Assembly: GCF_000701505.1 (NCBI RefSeq)
Contig: NZ_JNJB01000012.1
Span: forward strand, 124,001 to 188,000
DNA length: 64,000 nt
Source: Dyadobacter crusticola DSM 16708
GTDB taxonomy: Bacteria > Bacteroidota > Bacteroidia > Cytophagales > Spirosomataceae
Reading direction: 5' to 3'
Shown: piece by piece, positions 36,599 through 44,857 of the stretch
Numbering within the stretch: the first letter of the stretch is position 1
Layout of the letters: each line of letters starts with the position of its first letter
Translations under genes and position numbers: made by a program
The notes under the pieces: model-generated
The model's database searches: none
The model's input: only the letters and a program-made list of their open reading frames with translations
Told to the model about the DNA's origin: nothing

Positions 36599-36628
36599 AA
36601 ATAAGCCCCGCCAACACGGGGCTTATTT
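36599..36628 (+). terminator. Terminator after the SGNH pair
   Basis: Perfect 12-bp stem AAATAAGCCCCG (36599-36610) with CGGGGCTTATTT (36617-36628), 6-nt loop. It separates the SGNH genes from the nuo promoter. Confidence 0.85.
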
Positions 36629-36665
36629 AGTATGATCCTAATTAAACAAAAGAAAAACTCAAGAA

Positions 36666-36697
36666 TTTGATTGATAAACTTGCAAAGGCTAATTTTG
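36666..36697 (+). promoter_or_regulatory. Promoter of the nuo operon
   Basis: TTTG at 36666-36669 and TAATTTTG at 36690-36697 with exactly 20 nt between them match both boxes of the Bacteroidota housekeeping promoter. A start near 36701 gives a leader of about 70 nt before nuoA. This is the clearest promoter in the window. Confidence 0.65.
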
Positions 36698-36770
36698 AGA
36701 TAAACGACAGGATACCACCTTGTACGTTTTTTTAAAAGAATCTTGAAGAATTCAGTATAGCACTTGTGCA

Positions 36771-37145
36771 ATGAAAAACACTTATCTCCCATCGGATTAT
36801 CTTCCCATTCTGGTCCAGTTTTTTCTGGCTGCCGCTTTCATAGGTGGAACAATGATTGTAACCCACCTGATTGGTCCTAGCCGCAAGAGCAAACTGAAAG
36901 ATGATCCGTTTGAATGCGGTATCGAGTCGGTAGGTGATGCCCGTACTCCTATTTCTGTGAAGTACTTTCTGGTTGCGATTCTGTTCGTTTTGTTTGATGT
37001 GGAAGTAATCTTTATGTATCCCTGGGCAGTTAATTTTAAGGGACTTGGAATGTTTGGTTTTATTGAGATGTTGTTGTTTATGGCTTTACTATTGTCCGGT
37101 TTCTACTACGTGATCCGCAAGGGTGTACTTAACTGGGAAGAGTAG
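36771..37145 (+). CDS. nuoA: NADH-quinone oxidoreductase subunit A
   Basis: A 124-residue membrane subunit of complex I with three hydrophobic segments, helping to link the peripheral and membrane arms. The diagnostic DDPFECGIESVGDARTPISVKYFLVAILFVLFDVE run is split across residues 43-80. Normal length. First gene of the operon; nuoB begins 26 bp after its stop. Confidence 0.93.
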   Translation: MKNTYLPSDYLPILVQFFLAAAFIGGTMIVTHLIGPSRKSKLKDDPFECGIESVGDARTPISVKYFLVAILFVLFDVEVIFMYPWAVNFKGLGMFGFIEMLLFMALLLSGFYYVIRKGVLNWEE

Positions 37146-37171
37146 CCTGAACATTAGATATACAGGAAATT

Positions 37172-37714
37172 ATGAAAGAAGTAACGATCGTGGAGGCTCC
37201 GCAAGGACACAGTGGTTCCGGTTTTTTTGCAACTTCATTTGATGAAGCTATTGGTTTGGCCCGCAGCTATTCGCTGTGGCCTTTGCCGTTTGCTACCTCT
37301 TGTTGCGGGATTGAGTTCATGGCAACAATGGGCGCGCATTATGATATTTCCCGCTTTGGTTCAGAAAGGCCGAGCTTTTCACCCCGTCAGGCAGATTTGC
37401 TGATGGTAATGGGAACAATTGCCAAGAAAATGGCGCCGGTTGTGAAGCAGGTATATCTGCAAATGGCTGAGCCGCGCTGGGTAATGGCAGTAGGTGCCTG
37501 TGCTACAAGCGGTGGTATTTTTGATACTTACAGTGTGTTGCAAGGGATTGATCGCATTATCCCGGTTGACGTATATGTGCCGGGCTGCCCGCCAAGACCA
37601 GAACAGATCATTGACGGATTAATGCAGATCCAGTACCTGGCACAGAATGAAAAACTGCGCCGCCGTAATACCGACGAATACCAGGAATTATTAGCATCTT
37701 ATAACATTCAATAA
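37172..37714 (+). CDS. nuoB: NADH-quinone oxidoreductase subunit B
   Basis: A 180-residue peripheral subunit carrying the terminal 4Fe-4S cluster N2 that reduces quinone. Ligands are visible as the CC pair in ATSCCGIEFMA, Cys in VGACATSGGIFD and Cys in VPGCPPRPEQI. The upstream Ser-Phe-Phe-rich start is normal for the lineage. nuoC starts 5 bp after the stop, which suggests translational coupling. Confidence 0.95.
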   Translation: MKEVTIVEAPQGHSGSGFFATSFDEAIGLARSYSLWPLPFATSCCGIEFMATMGAHYDISRFGSERPSFSPRQADLLMVMGTIAKKMAPVVKQVYLQMAEPRWVMAVGACATSGGIFDTYSVLQGIDRIIPVDVYVPGCPPRPEQIIDGLMQIQYLAQNEKLRRRNTDEYQELLASYNIQ

Positions 37715-37719
37715 CCCAT

Positions 37720-38220
37720 ATGCTGACTAACCAGGAAGTTGCTGAGGCACTTTTGGAAAAATTTGGTGACCAGGTTTTTGATTTTGAAGAACCATACGGG
37801 CTTCTGACACTTTCTACAACCCGCGAGGAGATTTTGCCGCTGATGGAATTTCTCCGGGATCATAAGAACTACCAGGTTATATTCTTAACTGATTTGACAG
37901 GAATACATTTTCCTGAAAGCAAAAACAAAGAATTTCAGGTAGTGTACCACATGCACAGCTTTGTGCACAATTTCCGCGTGAGGATTAAGGTTTCACTGGC
38001 TGAGTCGGATTTGCATATTCCGAGCGCAACCGGGCTTTTTGCATGTGCCAACTGGATGGAGCGTGAGACTTATGACTTTTTCGGCATTTTGTTTGACGGA
38101 CATCCTAACCTGATCAGGATCCTGAATATTGAAGAAATGGACTATTTTCCTATGCGGAAAGAATTTCCGATGGAAGATGCCACGCGTGAAGACAAAACTG
38201 ATGCCCTTTTCGGCCGTTGA
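37720..38220 (+). CDS. nuoC: NADH-quinone oxidoreductase subunit C
   Basis: A 166-residue 30-kDa-type hydrophilic subunit of the connecting module of complex I. The family motif ERETYDFFGILFDGHPNLIRIL is seen near residue 110 (in parts ERETYDFFGI and GHPNLIRIL), and it ends RKEFPMEDATREDK. It is separate from NuoD, unlike the fused NuoCD of E. coli. nuoD begins 18 bp downstream. Confidence 0.93.
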   Translation: MLTNQEVAEALLEKFGDQVFDFEEPYGLLTLSTTREEILPLMEFLRDHKNYQVIFLTDLTGIHFPESKNKEFQVVYHMHSFVHNFRVRIKVSLAESDLHIPSATGLFACANWMERETYDFFGILFDGHPNLIRILNIEEMDYFPMRKEFPMEDATREDKTDALFGR

Positions 38221-38238
38221 CCTTATATTAAGTAAAAT

Positions 38239-39465
38239 ATGGCAGATATTGAATTATTACCTCATAACGTCCCTTCTCAAACCGAGCTGCCTGAACTGGT
38301 TGAAGAATTAACAACCCTTAACCTCGGCCCTACTCACCCAGCAACTCACGGTATTTTTCAGAATGTCCTGAAAATGGATGGAGAAAAGATCGTGTCAGGT
38401 GAGCAGACGATCGGATATATACATCGTGCATTTGAAAAAATTGCTGAAAGAAGGCCGTTTTATCAAATCACGACGCTTACTGACCGCATGAACTATTGCT
38501 CTTCCCCTATCAATAACCTGGGGTGGCACATGACTGTTGAAAAGTTACTGGGTGTGGAAGTGCCTAAAAGGGCGCAATATATCCGAGTTATCATGATGGA
38601 GCTGGCCCGGATAACGGACCATATTATTTGTAACAGTATCCTCGGCGTAGATACCGGAGCTTTTACAGGCTTTTTGTATGTAATGCAAAAGCGCGAGGAA
38701 GTTTACGAGATATACGAAGAAGTATGCGGCGCCCGTCTCACTACGAATATGGGTCGCCTCGGTGGAATGGAGAGAGATCTTTCCAATACGGCTATCCGCA
38801 AAATCCACGAATTCATTAAATCATTCCCGGCTGTGCTGCGCGAGTTGGAAAAGCTGCTCAACCGTAACCGGATATTCATGGACCGTACCATTAACGTTGG
38901 TCCTATTTCAGCGGAAAGAGCTTTGTCATACGGCTTTACTGGTCCTAACCTGCGTGCTGCCGGTGTAGACTACGATGTGCGTGTAATGAATCCCTACTCT
39001 TCTTATCAAGATTTCGACTTTGACGTACCTATCGGCCAGTCCGGAGATACTTTTGATCGTTATATGGTCCGGAATGAGGAAATGTGGCAGAGTTTGAAGA
39101 TTGTAGAACAAGCAATTAACAACTTGCCGGAAGGTCCGTACTACGCGGATGCACCTGAATATTACCTTCCTCCGAAAAACGAAGTGTACAGAAACATGGA
39201 AGCATTGATCTATCACTTCAAAATTGTGATGGGAGAGATTGATGCACCGGCTGGCGAAGTTTATCACGCAGTCGAAGGTGGAAATGGAGAGTTGGGCTTT
39301 TACCTGATCAGCGATGGTGGTAGAGCCCCTTATCGTTTACACTTCCGGCGGCCAAGCTTCATTTACTATCAGGCTTATCCTGAGATGTGCAAAGGAAGCA
39401 CGCTTTCCGACGCCATTTTGACGATGAGTAGCCTCAACGTGATAGCCGGCGAACTGGACGCCTGA
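38239..39465 (+). CDS. nuoD: NADH-quinone oxidoreductase subunit D
   Basis: A 408-residue 49-kDa-type subunit related to [NiFe] hydrogenase large subunits; together with NuoB it forms the quinone-binding pocket. Conserved parts are LNLGPTHPATHGIF (the quinone-pocket His), IGYIHRAFEK, MGRLGGMERDLSNTA and YRLHFRRPSF. Length is normal for an unfused NuoD. nuoE begins 29 bp after its stop. Confidence 0.95.
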   Translation: MADIELLPHNVPSQTELPELVEELTTLNLGPTHPATHGIFQNVLKMDGEKIVSGEQTIGYIHRAFEKIAERRPFYQITTLTDRMNYCSSPINNLGWHMTVEKLLGVEVPKRAQYIRVIMMELARITDHIICNSILGVDTGAFTGFLYVMQKREEVYEIYEEVCGARLTTNMGRLGGMERDLSNTAIRKIHEFIKSFPAVLRELEKLLNRNRIFMDRTINVGPISAERALSYGFTGPNLRAAGVDYDVRVMNPYSSYQDFDFDVPIGQSGDTFDRYMVRNEEMWQSLKIVEQAINNLPEGPYYADAPEYYLPPKNEVYRNMEALIYHFKIVMGEIDAPAGEVYHAVEGGNGELGFYLISDGGRAPYRLHFRRPSFIYYQAYPEMCKGSTLSDAILTMSSLNVIAGELDA

Positions 39466-39494
39466 GTTTTTCTAAAACAGATTACATTTAAGAA

Positions 39495-39992
39495 ATGACC
39501 GAAACACCCAATTTCGTAGCCTTTACCCCTGAGCGGCTTGAAAAAGTAAAAGAAATCATTGCACGGTATCCTGAAGGCCGCCAAAAATCGGCCCTTTTAC
39601 CTGTTTTGCACGTGGCGCAGGAGCAGTGGGGTTGGTTGAGCAGCGAGGTAATGGACTACGTTGCAGGCATTTTGAGCATTGAACCTGTCGAAGTATATGA
39701 GGTAGCGACATTTTACACCATGTACCACCTTGACCCTGTAGGCAAGCACGTGATTGAATATTGCAGGACAGGACCTTGCTGTCTGATGGGCGGGGAAGAT
39801 GTTTACGGATATCTGAAGCAAAAGCTTGGCGTAGAAGCCGGACAAACAACTGCGGACGGACTTTTTACTTTGAAGGAAGTTGAATGCCTGGCGGCTTGTG
39901 GCTGGGGACCCGTTTTCCAGATCCGCGAGCAGTTTTATATGAACCTTACGAATGAGAAGGTTGACCAAATTATTGAAGATTTAAGCAAATAG
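39495..39992 (+). CDS. nuoE: NADH-quinone oxidoreductase subunit E
   Basis: A 165-residue 24-kDa-type subunit of the NADH dehydrogenase module with a thioredoxin-like 2Fe-2S (N1a) site: CRTGPCCLMGG and ECLAACGWGP provide the four cysteines. It assembles with NuoF and NuoG. nuoF starts 29 bp downstream. Confidence 0.94.
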   Translation: MTETPNFVAFTPERLEKVKEIIARYPEGRQKSALLPVLHVAQEQWGWLSSEVMDYVAGILSIEPVEVYEVATFYTMYHLDPVGKHVIEYCRTGPCCLMGGEDVYGYLKQKLGVEAGQTTADGLFTLKEVECLAACGWGPVFQIREQFYMNLTNEKVDQIIEDLSK

Positions 39993-40021
39993 GCTTTCGG
40001 CTTAAAATAGTATCCTGAAAA

Positions 40022-41362
40022 ATGGCTAAGAAAATATTAACGGAGCACATCAATGTACCTGGGATAGAAACCTTCGACGTATATCGGAAGCAAGGTGGAT
40101 ATACTGCCGTTGAAAAGGCTATTAAGACCATGACACCCGAAGAGGTTGTGGAAGAGGCGAAAAAATCCGGTGTGAGAGGAAGAGGTGGAGCGGGTTTTCC
40201 GATGGGAATGAAATGGGGCTTTCTGGCCAAACCGGAAGGAGTACCCCGTTACCTGGTCTGCAATGCAGATGAGTCAGAGCCTGGTACATTCAAGGATCAC
40301 CACCTGATGAAATCCATCCCTCATTTATTGATCGAGGGAATGATCATATCAAGCTTTGCACTAGGTGCGAACAAATCCTTTATCTATGTACGTGGCGAAT
40401 TGATGTACGTGATCCGCATTCTCGAAAAAGCAATTGAAGAAGCAAAAGCACAGGGGTTTCTTGGCAAAAACATCCTAGGTTCAGGCTATGACCTGGAACT
40501 GGTTGTTCAGCCTGGGGGAGGCGCTTATATCTGTGGCGAAGAAACTGCATTGCTGGAATCTCTGGAAGGGAAACGCGGTAATCCTCGGAACAAGCCGCCA
40601 TTCCCAGCTGTAAAAGGACTTTACCAGAGCCCAACGGTAGTTAACAACGTTGAGTCTATCTCTAATATGCCCTGGATCATCAACAATGGCGGTGATGCAT
40701 ACGCGGCAATCGGTGTAGGCCGGAGTACGGGCACAAAGCTCATTTCTGCATCGGGGCACATTCAGAAACCGGGCGTTTATGAGATTGAGCTGGGGGTAAG
40801 TGTAGAGGAGTTTTTGAATTCGGATGAATATTGTGGTGGTATCCGTAAAGGTCACCATTTGAAAGCTCTGGTAGCAGGCGGTTCGTCTGTACCCATTCTG
40901 CCCGCTAATCTCATTATGAAAACGGCGAATGGTGAAGACAGGTTAATGACCTATGAATCACTCTCTGACGGCGGCTTTGCAACTGGTACCATGCTCGGTT
41001 CAGGTGGCTTTATCGTTTTTGACGAAACTGCCTGCATTGTAAGAAATACCTGGAATTTCTCCCGCTTTTACCACCACGAATCCTGTGGTCAGTGCAGTCC
41101 ATGCCGTGAAGGTACCGGCTGGATGGAGAAAGTTTTACACCGCATTGAACACGGTCATGGCAGTATGCACGACGTAGATTTGCTGGTGGATATATCTAAG
41201 AAAATTGAAGGAAATACAATTTGTCCGCTCGGAGACGCAGCAGCCTGGCCAGTAGCCAGTGCAATTCGTCATTTCAGGGACGAATTTGTTTGGCATATAA
41301 CAAACCCGCATGAAGCTACTCAGCCCGGCGCCGTTTACCGCGGTGAAATGGAGCTGGCGTAA
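40022..41362 (+). CDS. nuoF: NADH-quinone oxidoreductase subunit F
   Basis: A 446-residue 51-kDa-type subunit that binds NADH and FMN and carries 4Fe-4S cluster N3. It has RGRGGAGFPMGMKWGF (NADH/FMN loop near residue 57), a flavin-binding stretch ICGEETALLESLEG, and the cluster motif ESCGQCSPCREGTGW near residue 355 with the fourth Cys in NTICPLGDAAA. Normal length. The short nuoG follows. Confidence 0.95.
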   Translation: MAKKILTEHINVPGIETFDVYRKQGGYTAVEKAIKTMTPEEVVEEAKKSGVRGRGGAGFPMGMKWGFLAKPEGVPRYLVCNADESEPGTFKDHHLMKSIPHLLIEGMIISSFALGANKSFIYVRGELMYVIRILEKAIEEAKAQGFLGKNILGSGYDLELVVQPGGGAYICGEETALLESLEGKRGNPRNKPPFPAVKGLYQSPTVVNNVESISNMPWIINNGGDAYAAIGVGRSTGTKLISASGHIQKPGVYEIELGVSVEEFLNSDEYCGGIRKGHHLKALVAGGSSVPILPANLIMKTANGEDRLMTYESLSDGGFATGTMLGSGGFIVFDETACIVRNTWNFSRFYHHESCGQCSPCREGTGWMEKVLHRIEHGHGSMHDVDLLVDISKKIEGNTICPLGDAAAWPVASAIRHFRDEFVWHITNPHEATQPGAVYRGEMELA

Positions 41363-41394
41363 TAGCTGATTGAGATTTTTGAACATTGTTTCGC

Positions 41395-42510
41395 ATGGAA
41401 GAAATAAAACCCCAATTGATAAAAATTACCTTCGACGGAATTGAGGTCGAGGTAGAACCTGGTACTACTATCATGCAGGCGGCACGAAAAATCGCGGAGG
41501 CTGATGAAAGTCAGGCTTCACTGGTTCCGCCGGCAATGTGCTATTATAAACCACTTAACGCTTCCGGCGGAAAATGCCGGGCCTGTCTGGTAAAGGTTGC
41601 ACAGGGATCCGCGAAAGATCCGCGCCCAATGCCGAAACTGGTCCCGTCTTGCATTACACAGGTACAGGAAGGTATGGTAGTTGAAAACACGACCAATCAG
41701 GGCGTGCTGGATACGCGCAAGAGCATCGTGGAATTTCTTTTGATCAACCACCCGCTCGACTGCCCTATCTGCGACCAGGCAGGCGAATGTCACTTGCAGG
41801 ATTTTGCATTTGAGCACGGATCTGTAAAGACGAGATACGAGGAAGAAAGACGGACTTTCGATAAAATAGATATTGGCCCGTACGTGCAACTGCACATGAC
41901 GCGCTGCATTCTTTGCTATCGCTGCGTTTACACAGCCGACCAGATCACCAACAAACGTGTTCACGGCGTCATGAACCGCGGAGATGCTTCCGAGATCAGT
42001 ACCTACATTGAAAAAGCGATTGATAACGACTTTTCAGGAAATGTAATTGACGTTTGCCCGGTAGGTGCATTGACAGACAGAACCTTCCGCTTTAAACAGA
42101 GAGTTTGGTTTACCAAGCCGGAAGATGCGCACCGCGACTGTGATAAATGCTGCGGCAAAGTCACATTGTGGTACCGTGGCGATGAAGTTCTCCGCGTAAC
42201 TGCCCGCAAAAACACGTGGGGAGAAGTGAACGACTTTATTTGCAATACCTGCCGTTTTGATAAGAAGAAAACAAGTGACTGGGTGTTAGAAGGACCTACG
42301 AAGGTGAAACGCAGCTCTGTGATCTCAGCTAATAAATACCGGTCAGACCTGGTTAAAAAACCTGATTTCGCATTAAAACTGGCGGCGTCTCAGTTCAAGC
42401 CGATTGACGATTCACGCGCTTTTGTGACAGACGAGGAAACTATCCGTCAGCAAAGCATTGAAAACAACGATAAGGCAAACCACCGTTCGTTGCTGGCAAA
42501 AAACAATTAA
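41395..42510 (+). CDS. nuoG: NADH-quinone oxidoreductase subunit G, short form
   Basis: A 371-residue form of the 75-kDa subunit; most NuoG proteins are 650-900 residues. Present are the 2Fe-2S domain (CYYKPLNASGGKCRAC, then PSCITQ), the His-Cys cluster motif HPLDCPICDQAGECHLQDF, the N4 motif RCILCYRCV with VCPVGALTDR, and a CDKCCGKV...FICNTCRFD set that may hold another cluster. The long molybdopterin-type C-terminal domain is missing: only about 60 non-conserved residues follow. The ATG at 41395 is preferred over the TTG at 41386. nuoH follows directly, so this is not a simple frameshift. Confidence 0.9.
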   Translation: MEEIKPQLIKITFDGIEVEVEPGTTIMQAARKIAEADESQASLVPPAMCYYKPLNASGGKCRACLVKVAQGSAKDPRPMPKLVPSCITQVQEGMVVENTTNQGVLDTRKSIVEFLLINHPLDCPICDQAGECHLQDFAFEHGSVKTRYEEERRTFDKIDIGPYVQLHMTRCILCYRCVYTADQITNKRVHGVMNRGDASEISTYIEKAIDNDFSGNVIDVCPVGALTDRTFRFKQRVWFTKPEDAHRDCDKCCGKVTLWYRGDEVLRVTARKNTWGEVNDFICNTCRFDKKKTSDWVLEGPTKVKRSSVISANKYRSDLVKKPDFALKLAASQFKPIDDSRAFVTDEETIRQQSIENNDKANHRSLLAKNN

Positions 42511-42534
42511 CAAGCTGTTCAATATCGCATATAA

Positions 42535-43614
42535 ATGGAGTTAACCGAGTTTTTAGTTAAGACAGCAACGATCTTCGTTGTTTTTGTACTGACGCTGGTC
42601 ATCGCGATGTATTCAACATGGGCAGAGCGAAAAGTAGCGGGTTTCATTCAGGACCGGATGGGACCGAACCGTGCCGGGTGGGGAGGTTTGTTACAGCCGC
42701 TTGCAGATGCGGGTAAGATGTTTTTCAAAGAGGATTTTATACCTGCATTGGCCAACAAATGGCTTTTCATTGCGGGGCCGAGCTTGGCAATGCTTACTGC
42801 ATTACTGGCGAGTGCGGTTATTCCTTTTGGAAGTACTTTCCGGATTAATGGACAGGAAGTGGTACTGCAAGGTGTGGAGTCCAACATTGGTATCCTCTAC
42901 GTTTTTGGTGTAGTAGCATTGGGAGTTTACGGGATCATGGTTGGAGGCTGGGCTTCCAATAACAAGTTTTCGCTTTTAGGTGCAATCCGCGCAGCTTCTC
43001 AGAACATTAGCTATGAAGTGGCAATGGGTTTGTCGCTGATCGCCATTCTGATGATGAGCAGCTCGCTTTCGTTAGGCGAAATCGTAGCGCAGCAGCACGG
43101 AATGAACTGGAATATCTTCTATCAGCCACTCGGGTTTCTAATTTTCATAACCTGCTCGTTTGCTGAATGCAACCGGGTGCCGTTTGACTTACCTGAATGC
43201 GAGACTGAGCTGGTTGGAGGGTACCACACCGAATACGGAAGTATGAAGCTGGGTTTCTACCTTTTTGCTGAATACATCAATATGTTTATTTCCTCAGCGA
43301 TTATCTCAGTACTGTATTTCGGCGGATATAACTATCCGGGAATGGACTGGGTTTACAGCCAGCTGACCAGCGCTTTGGGCACTGAGACGGGACATAACAT
43401 TGCGACACTAATTGGTACTGCCGTTTTCTTCGGGAAAGCATTGTTCTTCATATTCTTCTATATGTGGGTACGTTGGACAATCCCTCGTTTCCGGTATGAC
43501 CAATTGATGAACCTGGGCTGGAAAAAGCTGATTCCTTTGGCTATTTTCAACATCATTATCACAGGTGCGGCCGTGCTCTTTTTGAAGCCGGCGATTACCG
43601 CCTGGTTGAATTAA
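42535..43614 (+). CDS. nuoH: NADH-quinone oxidoreductase subunit H
   Basis: A 359-residue membrane subunit (eight or more TM segments) that forms the quinone-chamber entry and the first proton path. Conserved pieces are YSTWAERKVAGFIQDRMGPNRAG (seen as WAERKVAGFIQDR and MGPNRAGWGGLLQP), SYEVAMGLSL and the loop ECNRVPFDLPECETELVGGYHTEYG in parts (RVPFDLPE, ELVGGYHTEY). Normal length. nuoI starts 18 bp downstream. Confidence 0.95.
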   Translation: MELTEFLVKTATIFVVFVLTLVIAMYSTWAERKVAGFIQDRMGPNRAGWGGLLQPLADAGKMFFKEDFIPALANKWLFIAGPSLAMLTALLASAVIPFGSTFRINGQEVVLQGVESNIGILYVFGVVALGVYGIMVGGWASNNKFSLLGAIRAASQNISYEVAMGLSLIAILMMSSSLSLGEIVAQQHGMNWNIFYQPLGFLIFITCSFAECNRVPFDLPECETELVGGYHTEYGSMKLGFYLFAEYINMFISSAIISVLYFGGYNYPGMDWVYSQLTSALGTETGHNIATLIGTAVFFGKALFFIFFYMWVRWTIPRFRYDQLMNLGWKKLIPLAIFNIIITGAAVLFLKPAITAWLN

Positions 43615-43632
43615 TATTAAAATTACATTGCT

Positions 43633-44226
43633 ATGCAGTTGACAAATCGCTCCAAGCAGGTTAGCAATAAAGAAATGACGTTTATGGAACGTGCCTATAT
43701 CCCGGCAATTGTGACGGGTTTGGGTATCACCATTAAGCACTTCTTTGCTAAGAAAGTTACAATTGAATACCCGGAGGTGAAGAGATACCTCGGACCGGTA
43801 TTCAGGGGCAGACATATTTTAAAGAGAGACGAAGAAGGCCGCGAACGTTGTACAGCTTGCGGCTTGTGCGCGGTAGCTTGTCCGGCAGAGGCGATTCAAA
43901 TGGTTGCTGCCGAGAGAGAGAAAGGCGAAGAAAATCTGTATCGGGAAGAAAAGTACGCGGCTGTTTACGAAGTAAATATGCTACGCTGCATCTTCTGCGG
44001 GCTTTGCGAAGAAGCTTGCCCTAAACAAGCAGTTTATTTGCGCCACGATGAGTTTGTGCCGGTATTTACCGAAAGAGATCAGGTGATCTGGGGTAAAGAT
44101 TTATTGGTTGAGGATATGACTAACCGGTACACCAGAGAAGCCTGGACCAAAGAAGAAGCCCGCGCGATCGATGCAAAGAGAGCAGCCGGCGAAGTTACAA
44201 ATGTTGTTCCACGAGCTATACCCTGA
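43633..44226 (+). CDS. nuoI: NADH-quinone oxidoreductase subunit I
   Basis: A 197-residue 23-kDa-type subunit with two 4Fe-4S clusters (N6a and N6b): CTACGLCAVACPAEAI and CIFCGLCEEACPKQAV. It carries electrons between NuoG and NuoB. The C-terminal tail (EAWTKEEARAIDAKRAAGE) is longer than in E. coli. nuoJ follows after 33 bp. Confidence 0.94.
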   Translation: MQLTNRSKQVSNKEMTFMERAYIPAIVTGLGITIKHFFAKKVTIEYPEVKRYLGPVFRGRHILKRDEEGRERCTACGLCAVACPAEAIQMVAAEREKGEENLYREEKYAAVYEVNMLRCIFCGLCEEACPKQAVYLRHDEFVPVFTERDQVIWGKDLLVEDMTNRYTREAWTKEEARAIDAKRAAGEVTNVVPRAIP

Positions 44227-44259
44227 TCCATTATCCAGGCTGTTCAGCAGTTTCATATC

Positions 44260-44778
44260 ATGAATCCATCTGTTTCTTTTTTCTATTTCTTGTCTTTCTT
44301 GACCATACTAAGTGCAGTAATGGTCGTAGTGTCACGTAACCCGATTCACAGCGTTCTTTACCTGATCCTGACATTCTTTACGCTTTCGGGTCACTACATT
44401 CTCTTGAATGCGCAGTTTCTGGCCGCAGTGAACATCATTGTCTACGCCGGAGCGATCATGGTACTCTTCCTGTTTGTAATTATGTTCCTGAACATGAAAC
44501 AGGATCATGAGGAATCGAAGACAAATTTGACCAAGATAGCGGCCACAATCGTTGGCGGTACTGTATTTGTAATCCTTTTCGGTGCTTACCGCAAAACAGC
44601 TATACCTGCTTTTAATCCTGAAAACTTCGACTCTCAGGTGGGAATGATCGAAAGCCTAGGACATATGCTTTTCCGGGATTACCTTCTTCCATTCGAGCTG
44701 GCGTCCATTCTGCTGCTTGTTGCGATGGTTGGTGCTGTGATGTTGGGAAAACGCGAGATAGGAGAAAGACATTTTTAA
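44260..44778 (+). CDS. nuoJ: NADH-quinone oxidoreductase subunit J
   Basis: A 172-residue membrane subunit with five hydrophobic segments; contains RNPIHSVLYLILTFF, the conserved YAGAIMVLFLFVIMFLN TM3 with its glycine-rich start, and an ending GAVMLGKREIGERHF. In most operons nuoK, L, M and N follow, but here a terminator follows 17 bp after the stop and then the convergent gcvP. Confidence 0.93.
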   Translation: MNPSVSFFYFLSFLTILSAVMVVVSRNPIHSVLYLILTFFTLSGHYILLNAQFLAAVNIIVYAGAIMVLFLFVIMFLNMKQDHEESKTNLTKIAATIVGGTVFVILFGAYRKTAIPAFNPENFDSQVGMIESLGHMLFRDYLLPFELASILLLVAMVGAVMLGKREIGERHF

Positions 44779-44795
44779 ATTTGGAACATATCATT

Positions 44796-44841
44796 AAAGC
44801 AGAAAGGGGAAACACAACTGAGTGTCTCCCCTTTCTGCTTT
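44796..44841. terminator. Terminator closing the nuo operon (bidirectional)
   Basis: Perfect stem AAAGCAGAAAGGGGA (44796-44810) with TCCCCTTTCTGCTTT (44827-44841), 16-nt loop that itself pairs partly, followed by TTT. It serves nuoJ and the convergent gcvP. Confidence 0.9.
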
Positions 44842-44857
44842 TTCAGCTCCTAATATA

